Assembly (NCBI RefSeq): GCF_901686465.1
Contig: NZ_LR594487.1
Location: forward strand, 1,733,650-1,797,649
From: Halorubrum sp. DM2
Lineage (GTDB): Archaea > Halobacteriota > Halobacteria > Halobacteriales > Haloferacaceae
Direction: 5' to 3'
Length of the DNA stretch: 64,000 nt
Position numbers and translations under genes: made by a program
The notes under the pieces: generated by a model
Told to the model about the DNA's origin: nothing
Databases searched by the model: none
Seen by the model: only the letters and a program-made list of their open reading frames with translations
Shown: positions 50,435-59,852 of the stretch, one piece after another
Layout of the letters: each line of letters begins with the position of its first letter
Position numbering within the stretch: position 1 is the stretch's first letter

Positions 50435-52381
50435 ATGGACGAAGGCGATCACACACCGCGGGCTGACGACGGCACTGATCCGGCCGACGGGACCGACCCG
50501 GACGACCAGACCGAGCCGGACCGTAGCAGCGACTCCGATCCGGACGATCCCGACCCGGGTGACTCCGAGGTCGACGCCTCCGGCCTCGACGGTCGATCCC
50601 GATCCGACGGCGACCCCGACAGCGACCCCGATTTCGGCTCCGACGACGACTCCGAGTTCGGCGACGACCCCACTCTCGACGACGACCCCACTCTCGACGA
50701 CGACCCCACTCTCGACGATAGCTCCGAACTCAAAGACGGGTCTACCACCGACGGTGACGACTCCTCCCTCGACATCGGTTCCGACCTCGACGTCGACGTG
50801 GGGTCGAACCCGGACGTATCGGACCCCGACTCAGAACCGACCCCCGGATCAGAGCTCTCGACCGACGCCGGACCCGAAGCAACGGGCGAACCGGAAACGA
50901 CGGGGATCGACAACGGCGGGCGCGACCGCTCGTCCCCCGACGTCGACCTCGACGGAGTCGTCCTCGACGACGACGAGAATCAGGGGCTCTTTGACGACCT
51001 CCTCTCCGGCGAACCGATCTTCGAGAACAAGGAGGTCCTCCGACCCTCGTACACGCCGCACGAACTCCCGCACCGCAACGACCAGATCAACCGGATGGCG
51101 ACGATCCTCGTCTCCGCGCTCCGCGGCGAAACTCCGTCGAACATCCTCATCTACGGGAAGACGGGAACCGGGAAGACGGCGTCGGCGAAGTTCGTCTCAC
51201 AGGAGCTCGAATCCACCTCCCAGAAGTACGACGTCCCCTGTGAGGTCGAGTACATCAACTGCGAGGTGACCGACACCCAGTACCGGGTCCTCGCCCAGCT
51301 CGCGAACACCTTCATCGAGGAGAATCAGGCGGTCATCGCCGACGAACTCGACCGCCTCGAAGCCCTCCGCGACGACGCGACTGACGCCGACGGCCGGCCG
51401 AGCGGCGACGCGACCGCCCTCGCCGGTACCGAGTTCGACTCGGTCGAGGAACTCGACGAGCGGATCGACGAACTCGAAGCCGACGCCGACGAGATGGAGG
51501 AGGTCCCGATGACCGGATGGCCCACCGACCGCGTCTACTCCACGTTCTTCGAGGCGGTCGACTACCACGAGCGCGTGGTCGTGATCATGCTCGACGAGAT
51601 CGACAAGCTCGTCGAGAAAAGCGGCGACGACACCCTCTATAATCTCTCGCGGATGAATTCCGAACTCGACCGCTCGCGCATCTCGATCATGGGGATCTCG
51701 AACGACCTGAAGTTCACCGACTTCCTCGACCCCCGCGTCAAGTCGAGCCTCGGCGAGGAGGAGATCGTCTTCCCGCCGTACGACGCCAACCAGCTCCGAG
51801 ACATCCTCCAACACCGCGCCGACACCGCGTTCAAACCCGACGCGCTCACCGATGACGTGATTCCCCTGTGTGCGGCGTTCGCAGCGCAGGAGCACGGTGA
51901 CGCCCGCCGAGCACTAGATCTCCTCCGCACCGCGGGCGAACTCGCGGAGCGCTCGCAAGCGGAGATCGTCGCGGAGAAACACGTCCGACAGGCCCAAGAC
52001 AAGATCGAACTCGACCGCGTGGTCGAGGTCGTCCGCACCCTCCCCACGCAGAGCAAGATCGTCTTATTCGCCGTCATTCTCCTCGAAAAGAACGGCGTCC
52101 ACAACATCAACACCGGGGAGGTGTTCAACATCTACAAGCGGCTCTGCGAGGAGATTGACGCCGACGTCCTGACTCAGCGACGCGTCACCGACCTCATCAG
52201 CGAACTCGACATGCTCGGTATCGTCAACGCTGTCGTCGTCTCGAAGGGGCGCTACGGTCGGACGAAGGAGATGGGCCTGTCGGTTCCAGTCGAAGAGACC
52301 GAGGCAGTCCTCCTGTCGGACTCGCGACTCGGCGACATCGAGAACGCACAGCCCTTCGTTCAGGCGCGGTTCGACAACTGA
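50435..52381 (+). CDS. orc1: Orc1/Cdc6 replication initiator
   Basis: A 648-aa AAA+ initiator that binds ORBs and loads the MCM helicase. The core (about 195-648) has the IEF-like entry PSYTPHELPHRNDQ, Walker A GKTGTGKT (about 240-247), Walker B MLDEIDKL (about 387-394), sensor 1 GISNDLKF and a C-terminal winged helix (about 555-645; TGEVFNIYKRLCEE, RRVTDLISELDMLG). The first ~190 residues are an Asp/Ser-rich disordered extension, longer than I expect for the family, including a DDDPTL triplet from an 18-bp DNA repeat. It is next to its own origin and preceded by an ORB. Confidence 0.96.
   Translation: MDEGDHTPRADDGTDPADGTDPDDQTEPDRSSDSDPDDPDPGDSEVDASGLDGRSRSDGDPDSDPDFGSDDDSEFGDDPTLDDDPTLDDDPTLDDSSELKDGSTTDGDDSSLDIGSDLDVDVGSNPDVSDPDSEPTPGSELSTDAGPEATGEPETTGIDNGGRDRSSPDVDLDGVVLDDDENQGLFDDLLSGEPIFENKEVLRPSYTPHELPHRNDQINRMATILVSALRGETPSNILIYGKTGTGKTASAKFVSQELESTSQKYDVPCEVEYINCEVTDTQYRVLAQLANTFIEENQAVIADELDRLEALRDDATDADGRPSGDATALAGTEFDSVEELDERIDELEADADEMEEVPMTGWPTDRVYSTFFEAVDYHERVVVIMLDEIDKLVEKSGDDTLYNLSRMNSELDRSRISIMGISNDLKFTDFLDPRVKSSLGEEEIVFPPYDANQLRDILQHRADTAFKPDALTDDVIPLCAAFAAQEHGDARRALDLLRTAGELAERSQAEIVAEKHVRQAQDKIELDRVVEVVRTLPTQSKIVLFAVILLEKNGVHNINTGEVFNIYKRLCEEIDADVLTQRRVTDLISELDMLGIVNAVVVSKGRYGRTKEMGLSVPVEETEAVLLSDSRLGDIENAQPFVQARFDN
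50663..50716 (+). repeat. 18-bp tandem repeat (x3) in the orc1 acidic tail
   Basis: Three identical units of GACGACCCCACTCTCGAC (50663-50680, 50681-50698, 50699-50716). They encode DDPTLD repeats in the disordered N-terminus. Perfect identity points to recent slippage. Confidence 0.92.
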
Positions 52382-52443
52382 CGCCGTCCGCCCCGCACTT
52401 CTCGACACGCGCGTCGAGTCGAAACGAACCCGTCGAAAGGATA

Positions 52444-53619
52444 TCAGGCCGCGGGGTTCGACGCCCCGAGCGACGCCTGCGCCGCCCCCGACGCATCCGG
52501 GGCCGGGATCCCTGCGCCCACCGTCTGCGCTATCGCCTCGCTCAACTCCACCTGTCCCGTCGCGATCAGGCGGATGTACCCGAGATACGGGACGCGGAGT
52601 CGGGCCACCCCGTTCACCCACTCGGCCCTGACCGGCGGCGAGAGACCGCTGGCCTGGTCGTAGGCCCCGTTGTTGTCTCCGAGCGTAACGTACCCGTCGT
52701 GCGGTGCCGGACAGTTCGCGAGCGACTCGCAGTCGACGGCGTTGTGATACCGCTCGTCGGCGCGGTCGTACCAGTTCTCTCCCTCGGTAACGTGGAACAT
52801 GGCTCGGTGGATGATCGGCGATCCGGTCCGCCCCGGCGGGGTGTATATCACGACCGACCCGTAGGACCCGAACGTCCGGTAGCCGACCGACTCCCCCGTC
52901 TCGTGGGTCACGACGCCGACACCGTTGTCCGCCGCGTCCGGCGCGAGCCGACCGGGTTCGGTGACGAACACTAGGTCCCCCACCTGCATGTTCGGCTCCA
53001 TGCTCCCCGACTCGACGGCGACCATGGGCGGCCAGATGCCGCTGACGCCGAACAGCAGCAGCCCGACCAGCAGGACCACCGCCACGCTGGACAGCATCTC
53101 CCGGATCCACATCAGCGCGCCGTCGCGGTCGTGACGAAACCGGTACAGCAGCGACTCCTCCTCGCCCGCCCCCGGCCGCTCGGACCGCTCGGAGGGATCT
53201 CTCGATTCGGAGAAATCCTCGGACTCGGCGAGACGCTCCGACTCGGGGGAACGACCCGATTCGGAGCGGCCACCCGACCGCCCGGCGGACCCGTCAGCGC
53301 CGACTGCTCCCTCGACCTCGACGGACTCTCCGCCGATTTCGGTTCCGTCCGCGTCGGCGACGGGCTCGCTCGCGTGTTCCGCATCGCTCCGCTCTCCACC
53401 CGAAATGTCGGGTTCGGCGACGGAGTCGCCCCCGGCCGCGGGACCGGCTCCGTCCTCACCGTCAACGTTCTCGCCGGCCGATTCGTCCGACGATTCGTCC
53501 GGCGCTTCCTCTTTCGATTCGTCCGGCGATCCGCCGCGATCCTTCTCGGCCCCGTCTCTCGTTCGTTCGTCTCGACCGGCCGACTCGTCGGCGTCTGTCG
53601 ACCGATCCCCTTCGTCCAT
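52444..53619 (-). CDS. sec11: Signal peptidase I, archaeal/ER type (Sec11)
   Basis: A 391-aa S26 peptidase that removes signal peptides at the membrane. The catalytic Ser is in VESGSMEPN (about residue 208), the His (in place of the bacterial Lys) in IIHRAMF (about 272), and the Asp motif in TLGDNNGAYD (about 315). A membrane helix (VAVVLLVGLLLFGVSG, about 178-193) precedes the core, and hydrophobic stretches near the C-terminus may form a second. The first ~160 residues are acidic and disordered, an unusually long tail. Convergent with orc1; from memory the same neighbour as in Haloferax. Confidence 0.93.
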   Translation of the reverse strand: MDEGDRSTDADESAGRDERTRDGAEKDRGGSPDESKEEAPDESSDESAGENVDGEDGAGPAAGGDSVAEPDISGGERSDAEHASEPVADADGTEIGGESVEVEGAVGADGSAGRSGGRSESGRSPESERLAESEDFSESRDPSERSERPGAGEEESLLYRFRHDRDGALMWIREMLSSVAVVLLVGLLLFGVSGIWPPMVAVESGSMEPNMQVGDLVFVTEPGRLAPDAADNGVGVVTHETGESVGYRTFGSYGSVVIYTPPGRTGSPIIHRAMFHVTEGENWYDRADERYHNAVDCESLANCPAPHDGYVTLGDNNGAYDQASGLSPPVRAEWVNGVARLRVPYLGYIRLIATGQVELSEAIAQTVGAGIPAPDASGAAQASLGASNPAA

Positions 53620-53751
53620 TACGACCGCGTTGGCGGCTTTCGTTCATAAGCTTCCGGGTGCGGACGCCGACATCGACCCCGCGAGCCCGGCCGGCTACCC
53701 CGGCCCGACGCCTCCGGAACGGTTTTGGTCGCGACCGCCGTTTCGGGTAGC

Positions 53752-55344
53752 GTGCCGCTGGAGTCGAACGCCCGGATCGCGAAAGCCCTCGCCGAGCGCG
53801 GCTACAACGCCGAGCGCGAGGCGATCACCCTGCTCGCGGGCGCGACCGACCCGGCCGCCGCCGTCGCGGCCGCGGTCGATCACGCCCCGGACGAGGCCCT
53901 CCGGATCACCGCCGACCACGTCCGCGAGGCCACCGCCGACACCGAGAGATCCGCGGCCTCACCCGATGCGAACGGACAATCTCCAGTCGAAACAGGGGGG
54001 TCTGCGACCCGCGGAGCCGGAGAGACTGATGCCGGGTCCGCGGACGCTCCGACTCCCGAGACCCCCACCGCGGACGCTTCGACCGCGGACGCTCCGACCG
54101 CCGACGCTTCGACCCCCGACCGCTCCCTCGACCCCGACCTGCGCGACATCGAAGTCGGAAACGACATGACGGGTCGCAGCACCGGGACCGGCGAGTACGC
54201 CGACTTCGTCACGACCTTCCGCGACCGCTACGAGCGACTCTCGAAGATCCTCCGCGGCCGCGTCAACCACCGGCCCGCCGAGGCGATCGCGGACATGCCC
54301 GGCGGCAGCGACGCCGCGATGATCGGCTTAGTCAACGACGTGCGCTCCACCAAGTCGGGCCACTGGCTCGTCGAGTTGGAGGACACCACCGGGACCTTCC
54401 CCGCCCTCGTGATGAAGGACAAGGGCCTCGCCGACGTCGTCGACGAGATCCTGATGGACGAGTGTATCGCGGTCGAGGGGACGCTCGCGGACGACTCCGG
54501 TATCCTCTTCGCCGACTCGCTCCACTTCCCGGACGTCCCCCGGACCCACCGCCCGGGCGGGGCGGACCGCCACGTTCAGGCCGCGCTGATCTCCGACGTC
54601 CACGTCGGCAGCGACGAGTTCATGGCCGACGCGTGGCACAGCTTCACCGACTGGCTCCACACCCCCGAGGCGGACCCGGTCGAGTACCTGCTGCTCGCGG
54701 GCGACATGGTCGAGGGCGTCGGCGTCTACCCCGACCAGGACGAGGAGCTTGAGATCGTCGACATCTACGAGCAGTACGAGGCGTTCGCGGAACTCCTCAA
54801 GGAGGTCCCCGCGGACACCGAGGTCGTGATGATCCCGGGCAACCACGACGCGGTCCGGCTCGCCGAACCGCAGCCCGGATTCAACGACGAGATCCGTTCC
54901 ATCATGGACGTTCACGACCCGCAGATCGTCTCGAATCCGGCCACCGTCTCGGTCGAGGGCGTCGAGGTGCTGATGTACCACGGCGTCTCGCTCGACGAGG
55001 TGATCGCGGAGCTACCCGAGGAGAAGGCGAGCTACGACGAGCCGCACAAGGCGATGTACCAGCTGCTGAAGAAGCGCCACGTCGCGCCGCAGTTCGGGGG
55101 CCACACCCGCGTCGCGCCCGAAGAGCGCGACTACCTCGTGATGGAGGACGTGCCCGACGTGTTCCACACCGGCCACGTCCACAAGCTCGGCTGGGGGAAG
55201 TACCACAACGTCCTCGCGGTCAACTCCGGCTGCTGGCAGGCCCAGACCGACTTCCAGAAGTCCGTCAACATCGACCCCGACGCCGGCTACGCCCCGATCC
55301 TCGACCTCGACACGCTCGACATGACGGTCCGGAAGTTCTCGTGA
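53752..55344 (+). CDS. polD1: DNA polymerase D small subunit (DP1, 3'-5' exonuclease)
   Basis: A 530-aa proofreading subunit of the archaeal replicative polymerase PolD. It starts at a GTG (53752) giving PLESNARIAKALAERGYNAE. Then follow an acidic Ala/Thr/Asp linker (about 65-130), an OB-fold (about 185-265) and a calcineurin-like phosphoesterase (about 270-515) with the metal motifs SDVHVG, AGDMVEG, PGNHD, YHGVS and TGHVHKLG. The box GGTTTTGG lies about 28 bp before the GTG. An ORB-like sequence is embedded in the linker at 53981. The large subunit is not in the window. Confidence 0.96.
   Translation: MPLESNARIAKALAERGYNAEREAITLLAGATDPAAAVAAAVDHAPDEALRITADHVREATADTERSAASPDANGQSPVETGGSATRGAGETDAGSADAPTPETPTADASTADAPTADASTPDRSLDPDLRDIEVGNDMTGRSTGTGEYADFVTTFRDRYERLSKILRGRVNHRPAEAIADMPGGSDAAMIGLVNDVRSTKSGHWLVELEDTTGTFPALVMKDKGLADVVDEILMDECIAVEGTLADDSGILFADSLHFPDVPRTHRPGGADRHVQAALISDVHVGSDEFMADAWHSFTDWLHTPEADPVEYLLLAGDMVEGVGVYPDQDEELEIVDIYEQYEAFAELLKEVPADTEVVMIPGNHDAVRLAEPQPGFNDEIRSIMDVHDPQIVSNPATVSVEGVEVLMYHGVSLDEVIAELPEEKASYDEPHKAMYQLLKKRHVAPQFGGHTRVAPEERDYLVMEDVPDVFHTGHVHKLGWGKYHNVLAVNSGCWQAQTDFQKSVNIDPDAGYAPILDLDTLDMTVRKFS
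53981..54001 (+). promoter_or_regulatory. ORB-like motif inside polD1
   Basis: CTCCAGTCGAAACAGGGGGG lies in the codons of the disordered linker of PolD1, 3.6 kb from orc1. It matches the ORB pattern except for one position in the spacer. The surrounding codons would tolerate it, so it may be functional or chance. Confidence 0.45.
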
Positions 55345-55363
55345 CTCCCGCCCCCGCTTTCGA

Positions 55364-55996
55364 TCACTCCCCGATCTCGACCCGTCCGCTCGTCGCGTCG
55401 TTGAGCCGCTCGCGGAGCGGTTCGACCTCCTCGACCGGCACCCGGAGGTCGAACCGGACCCGCTGCCCGTAGTCGGCGTCGAACTCGACGCCGGTCGACT
55501 CGATCACCCCCCGGACCGTCCCCGAGTCGTCGTACTCGGTCTCGACGACGAGACTTCGGTGCGGCCGCTCCTCGATCACGCCGGCCGCGTCGACGCCGTC
55601 CTTCACCGCGCGCGAGTAGGCGCGCGCGAGCCCGCCGACGCCGAGGTTCGTCCCGCCGTAGTACCGGGTCACGACCGCGGCGACGTTCCGAACCTCGCGC
55701 TGCTGGAGGACGTTCAGCGCCGGCTTCCCCGCCGATCCGGTCGGCTCGCCGTCGTCCGACGAGTACTCCCTGAGCATCGGGTCGGACCCCGGCGCGCGCT
55801 CGGACGACTCGCCGGCGGGCACCCGGTACGCCGGCACGTTGTGCGTCGCGTCGACGTACTCGTCTCGGACCGCCTCGACGAACGCCTCCGCCGCCTCGAC
55901 GGTGTCGACGGGCGCGACGTGCCCGAGGAACTCCGAGCCCCGGACCTCGAACCGCGCGGTCGCGCGCTCGGCCACGGTTCGGTACGCGTCGGTCAC
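55364..55996 (-). CDS. IMPACT/YigZ-family protein
   Basis: A 210-aa protein of the IMPACT (UPF0029/YigZ) family. The conserved core contains FEVRGSEFLGHVAPVDT, the THNVPAYRV motif (about 55-63), EYSSDDGEPTGSAGKP (about 80-95) and RYYGGTNLGVGGLARAY (about 113-129); a C-terminal DUF1949-like ferredoxin fold follows. Eukaryotic IMPACT modulates GCN2; bacterial YigZ has no settled role. The GTG start overlaps the stop of the preceding gene (GTGA), as part of an operon with pspAB. Confidence 0.92.
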   Translation of the reverse strand: MTDAYRTVAERATARFEVRGSEFLGHVAPVDTVEAAEAFVEAVRDEYVDATHNVPAYRVPAGESSERAPGSDPMLREYSSDDGEPTGSAGKPALNVLQQREVRNVAAVVTRYYGGTNLGVGGLARAYSRAVKDGVDAAGVIEERPHRSLVVETEYDDSGTVRGVIESTGVEFDADYGQRVRFDLRVPVEEVEPLRERLNDATSGRVEIGE

Positions 55997-56475
55997 GACT
56001 CCGCTTCGCCCTCCGTCCCCGCTTCGTTCTCCCCGCGGTTCCGGCGTTCGACGACGACGCTCGTCGGGGGCGCGAGCCGGAACAGCGCGAGGAACGCCGC
56101 GATCCCGACCAGCTCGACGACGGCCGCCACGATCGCCAGCGGCTCCGCCGAGAGCGCCGCGGCCGCACCCGTCCCGTGCCACGCGAGGAACCCGCCGAGG
56201 AAGGTCCCGAGCGTCCCCGCGCCGAGCGCGTACAGCCGCCGGTACTCGCCGGCCCGCAGCGTCGCGACCCCCACCGCCACGGCGAGCGCGCTCCCGGCGA
56301 GGAAGAGGTAGGGGCGCGCGTCCGGCGGGGACCCGAGCCGCGGCCACGCCCACAGCAGGTGGACCGCCCCGGCGACGACCGCGGTCTGGACGGCGATCCC
56401 GCGGAGGAGGCGCTTTCTCAGGGTGTTTCGGCCCTCGGGCCCTCCGGTCGCCTCCGTCACCGGTTCACCGCTCAT
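55993..56475 (-). CDS. Four-helix haloarchaeal membrane protein
   Basis: A 160-aa protein with four hydrophobic helices (about 27-45, 53-72, 80-99, 108-130) and charged ends. Its ATG overlaps the end of pspAB by 4 bp, and its stop overlaps the IMPACT gene, so the three are made from one mRNA. No named family is recognised. Proximity to pspAB suggests membrane-stress biology, but this is inference. Confidence 0.72.
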   Translation of the reverse strand: MSGEPVTEATGGPEGRNTLRKRLLRGIAVQTAVVAGAVHLLWAWPRLGSPPDARPYLFLAGSALAVAVGVATLRAGEYRRLYALGAGTLGTFLGGFLAWHGTGAAAALSAEPLAIVAAVVELVGIAAFLALFRLAPPTSVVVERRNRGENEAGTEGEAES

Positions 56476-57077
56476 TCCCACGGATGGCTCCCGCGGGCGT
56501 CGGGCCACAGGGGGTACCAGTAGGACTCGTCGTCCTCTAAGCCGAGTTCGCCGTCGAGGACGGACTGGAGTTTGAACTCGATCCGCTGGTTCCGGTCGTT
56601 CGTCCCCCGCGGCGCGAACGGGTAGTACGCGCCGCGCCGGAACGAGTAGATCCAGTAGGCCGCGCCGTCGTCGTTCTCGAAGCCGAACACGGCCGCGAGC
56701 AGCCGCGAGCCGAACCCCTCCTCGATGAACTGGTCGGCCGCGAAGTGGACGCTCGTCACGAGGTCCTCCGGGTCGTCGTCCTCGAGGACGAACCACTGGT
56801 AGCCGTGGTCGTCCTCGTGTCGGTGGAACCCCGTGCCGGTCTCGATCTCGCCGGCCTCCAGGATGGCCTCGACGGTCTCGACGGCGTCGTCGAAGCGCGT
56901 GCTGTCGACCCCGGAGAAGCACAGGGCGGCCTCCCCGCAGTGGTCGTAGCCGAGGTCGGCCTCCATCGTCATGTACGCGGTCGACATCCCGAAGAGGTCC
57001 TCGGGGTCCGCCTCGCGGGTCGCGTCGGTCTCGGCGCTCGTCCCGAGGACGGCCCGGATCGTGTCGAAGATGCCCAT
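56472..57077 (-). CDS. pspAB: PspA-associated protein PspAB
   Basis: A 201-aa protein matching the PspAB family: start MGIFDTIRAVLGTSAETDAT, DPEDLFGMSTAYMTMEADLGY (about 25-45), YQWFVLEDDDPEDLVTSVH and FAPRGTNDRNQRIEFKLQ near the C-terminus. PspAB is found with PspA/IM30 membrane-stress proteins, although no pspA gene is in this window. It is the first gene of a three-gene overlapping operon. Confidence 0.88.
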   Translation of the reverse strand: MGIFDTIRAVLGTSAETDATREADPEDLFGMSTAYMTMEADLGYDHCGEAALCFSGVDSTRFDDAVETVEAILEAGEIETGTGFHRHEDDHGYQWFVLEDDDPEDLVTSVHFAADQFIEEGFGSRLLAAVFGFENDDGAAYWIYSFRRGAYYPFAPRGTNDRNQRIEFKLQSVLDGELGLEDDESYWYPLWPDARGSHPWE

Positions 57078-57173
57078 CTGTCTCGGTCTACGTGCGGCGG
57101 GGTTTAGGGCGTTTCCGTCGCCGGCGTTCGCCGGCCTCGGAGTCCGTCGTCCTCGGACCGCGTGCGGCCCCGT

Positions 57174-58088
57174 TCACTCCTCGTCGTCGACCCGATCGAG
57201 GTACGTCAACACGCCCCGTGTGTTCAGGCTCGTGTTCGCCCGGGCCCGCTCGGGGTTCCAGTAGTCGATGTCGCGGCTCGCCGCCTCGAAGTGGTCGACG
57301 ACCGCCTCGTCGTCGTCGAGTTCGGCGCGCTTCTGCCGGACCCGCTCCACCCACTCGACGAACGCCCGCTTCGCCTCGCCGATCAGGTCCGCGTCGCACT
57401 CCCGCGGCCCGAAGTGGCCGAAACAGACGATATCCGGGTCGAGGTCCTCGATCAGCCGGATGTCGTCGAGACACTGCTCGAAGTCGAACTGCGGCGGCGG
57501 CGACGTCGGGGTCACGGCGTCGATATCCGGGACGTAGATCCCGGCGGCGTCGGCGGAGAACACGACCTCGGCGTCGGGGTCGTGGTAGACGGCGTGGTGC
57601 GGGGCGTGGCCCGGGGCGTCGCGGACGACGAGTTCGCGGTCGCCGAGGTCGATCCGGTCGCCCTCGCTCACCCCCTCGATCCGGTCGTCGGGGACCGGTT
57701 TCGGCTCCGCGTAGTGTACCCACTGCTCTTCGACCGCCGACTTGGTGCCGGCGACGAGCGCCCCGGGGTCGACGAGGTGTCGGACCCCCTTCTCGGGCAC
57801 GCGGACCTCCGCGTTCGGGAAGCGCTCCGCGAGGTACCCCGCCCCGCCGGCGTGGTCGAGGTGGGCGTGGGTCGGGAGGATCCACGCGAGTTCCTCGCGA
57901 CCGATCCCGATCTGCTCGATGGTCTCGAAGAGGGCCTCCCGGTTCGCCCCCGTCCCGGTGTCGATCACGATCGGTCGCTCCGCGTCGTACACGTACACCG
58001 CGCCGTACTCGTCGGTCTCGAACATGCCGGTGTCGTGGACGTACAGGTCGTCGACGCCGCGAACCGGTTCGAACTCGCCAGCGCGCAT
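57174..58088 (-). CDS. Metallo-beta-lactamase-fold hydrolase
   Basis: A 304-aa MBL-fold enzyme. The binuclear metal motif THAHLDHAGG (about residues 72-81), the later ligands in APGHAPHH (about 157) and SADAAG (about 176), and CFGHFGP (about 222) are clear. A C-terminal helical region (about 235-304) follows. The overall layout recalls glyoxalase II-like or thioesterase-type MBL proteins; the substrate is unknown. ATG 58088 is used rather than an upstream GTG/ATG cluster. Confidence 0.9.
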   Translation of the reverse strand: MRAGEFEPVRGVDDLYVHDTGMFETDEYGAVYVYDAERPIVIDTGTGANREALFETIEQIGIGREELAWILPTHAHLDHAGGAGYLAERFPNAEVRVPEKGVRHLVDPGALVAGTKSAVEEQWVHYAEPKPVPDDRIEGVSEGDRIDLGDRELVVRDAPGHAPHHAVYHDPDAEVVFSADAAGIYVPDIDAVTPTSPPPQFDFEQCLDDIRLIEDLDPDIVCFGHFGPRECDADLIGEAKRAFVEWVERVRQKRAELDDDEAVVDHFEAASRDIDYWNPERARANTSLNTRGVLTYLDRVDDEE

Positions 58089-58230
58089 ACCGGACGAGGA
58101 ACCCGGGGCCACTTCTAGCGATCGGTCCGATCCGTCCCGCGACGCACCGCGCTTCGGTCCGACCGCTCCGTCGGTACCGTCGCCGCGCCGACGGGCCGAG
58201 GCTTATGGTCGCTCCGCCCGAGGGATCGGT

Positions 58231-59175
58231 ATGCGAGTGCTCGTCACCGGCGCGACCGGATTCGTCGGGAGTCGGCTCGTCCCGACGCTCCTCGCGCGCG
58301 GCCACGACGTGGTCGCGCTCGTCCGCGACGCCGACGGCTACGCAGCGCCCGACGGCGTCGCCGTCGTCGAGGGCGACCTGCTGGAACCGGACACGCTGCC
58401 GCCCGCGTTCGAACTCGACGGAGAGACCGTCGACGCCGCGTACTACCTCGTCCACTCGATGGACGGCGGCCCGGGCTACGAGGAGCGCGACCGGAACTGC
58501 GCGACCAACTTCGCCGCGGCCGCGTCGGCCGCGGGGATCGACCGGATCGTCTACCTCGGCGGTCTCGGCGAGGACCGCGACGAACTCTCCGAACACCTCC
58601 GGTCGCGACGGGAGGTGGAGCGGATCCTCGCGGACGGCGACCCGGCGCTCACGACGCTCCGGGCCGCGATCATCATCGGCGCCGGGAGTGCCAGCTTCGA
58701 GGTGATCGCCGGGCTCGCGAGACGCCTCCCGGTGATGGTCACCCCGAAGTGGGTCGACACGCTGTGCCAGCCGATCGCGATAGCTGACGTGGTCGCGTAC
58801 CTCGCGGGCGTCCTCGACGTCCCCGAGACCGCGGGCGAGACGTTCGAGATCGGCGGCCCTGAGGTGTTGACCTACGCCGAGATACTCCGCCGGACGAGAC
58901 GCCAGCTCGGCGGCGGGCTCCGGATTGTCAGGGTGCCCGTGTTGAGTCCCGGGCTGTCGGCGCGGTGGCTCCGACTGGTCACCGACGTGAACCCGTACCT
59001 CGCTCAGTCGCTCGTCGAAGGGCTCCGGAACACCGTCATCGTCGAGGACGATCGGATCGGGGAGTTCGTGTCGGTCGAGTTGACGCCCTTCGAACTCGGC
59101 GTCGCGCGGGCGCTGACCGACTCGCGAAACGCCGAGGGGTCGCGGCTGAGCGCGCTCCCCGGGGTCTCGCCGTGA
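58231..59175 (+). CDS. NAD(P)-binding epimerase/NmrA-like protein
   Basis: A 314-aa atypical short-chain dehydrogenase. Rossmann motif VTGATGFVGSRLVPTLLARGH (cut; glycines at residues 7, 10, 13), the AYYLVHSM segment (about 70-77), and IVYLGGLGEDRDELSEHLRSR in place of the usual YxxxK catalytic pair. Residues about 160-230 resemble the NDUFA9/YbjT-type proteins that use NAD(P)H as a sensor or structural cofactor. Its stop overlaps a membrane-protein GTG (GTGA), so the two are an operon and may act at the membrane. Confidence 0.87.
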   Translation: MRVLVTGATGFVGSRLVPTLLARGHDVVALVRDADGYAAPDGVAVVEGDLLEPDTLPPAFELDGETVDAAYYLVHSMDGGPGYEERDRNCATNFAAAASAAGIDRIVYLGGLGEDRDELSEHLRSRREVERILADGDPALTTLRAAIIIGAGSASFEVIAGLARRLPVMVTPKWVDTLCQPIAIADVVAYLAGVLDVPETAGETFEIGGPEVLTYAEILRRTRRQLGGGLRIVRVPVLSPGLSARWLRLVTDVNPYLAQSLVEGLRNTVIVEDDRIGEFVSVELTPFELGVARALTDSRNAEGSRLSALPGVSP

Positions 59176-59852
59176 GCCGCGACTACGGCGAGACGTGGGT
59201 GTACGAGAGCCTCGTCGGGGGGATCCCCGGACTCGGCATCTCGCGGACGCTGGCGGTCGCGCTCCAGTTCGTGATATTCGAGGCGGGCGTGGTGGGACTC
59301 GGCTGGTACTACGGGACGTGGAACGCCGTGGCCGCCGGGACGGTCGCCGTCGTCGTCGCCGCGGTCGGGAGCGTCGAGATGCACCGGCTGGGCGCGAAAA
59401 ACCGGCTGCTCGGGACGCCCCCGGAACACAAGCGTCTGCTGTTCGGATCGAGCATCGAGATCGTGTTGGGCGTGCTGGCGTTCATCGCGCTGATCACGTA
59501 CCTGTTCGCGTGGGACGGGGCCGCGGGACCGACGCTCATCGACCGACTCTTCGGCCCGAATCCACCGCTTCCCGTCGTCTACCTCACGCTGCTCGTCCTC
59601 TGGGACCTGACGTACCGGATCGGCACCTCGTGGTGGAGCGCCGTCGTCGCGCTGTGGCGCGCGGTCCACGTCGACCTCTCGCCGGAGGAGCGGGCGACGG
59701 TCCGACGGCTCGACGCCGAGAACATCGGCTTCTCGCTCGTCCAACTCGCCTTGGTCCCGTTCCTGCTCACTGAACCCGTGCTGCTCGGCGCGGTCGTCGG
59801 CCACGTCGTCGCGGTCGCGATCGTCTGTTCCGCGGCGATCTGGCTCAGCTGA
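59172..59852 (+). CDS. Haloarchaeal membrane protein, operon with epimerase-like gene
   Basis: A 226-aa protein starting at a GTG that overlaps the previous stop. It has six predicted membrane helices (about 18-42, 44-62, 86-108, 130-152, 182-200, 203-224), with a charged cytosolic loop (LSPEERATVRRLDAEN). No transporter family is recognised. Coupling suggests it serves the NAD(P)-binding partner as a membrane anchor or permease. Confidence 0.72.
   Translation: MSRDYGETWVYESLVGGIPGLGISRTLAVALQFVIFEAGVVGLGWYYGTWNAVAAGTVAVVVAAVGSVEMHRLGAKNRLLGTPPEHKRLLFGSSIEIVLGVLAFIALITYLFAWDGAAGPTLIDRLFGPNPPLPVVYLTLLVLWDLTYRIGTSWWSAVVALWRAVHVDLSPEERATVRRLDAENIGFSLVQLALVPFLLTEPVLLGAVVGHVVAVAIVCSAAIWLS

Noticed and set aside
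49717-50452. Several short frames inside the origin region
   Set aside because: They run through ORBs and the AT-rich element and have no family features or promoters.
52400-52440. GTCGAAACGAACCCGTCGAAAG between orc1 and sec11 as another ORB
   Set aside because: It has GTCGAAACGA but no G run and no TCCA left end; it is too weak to include.
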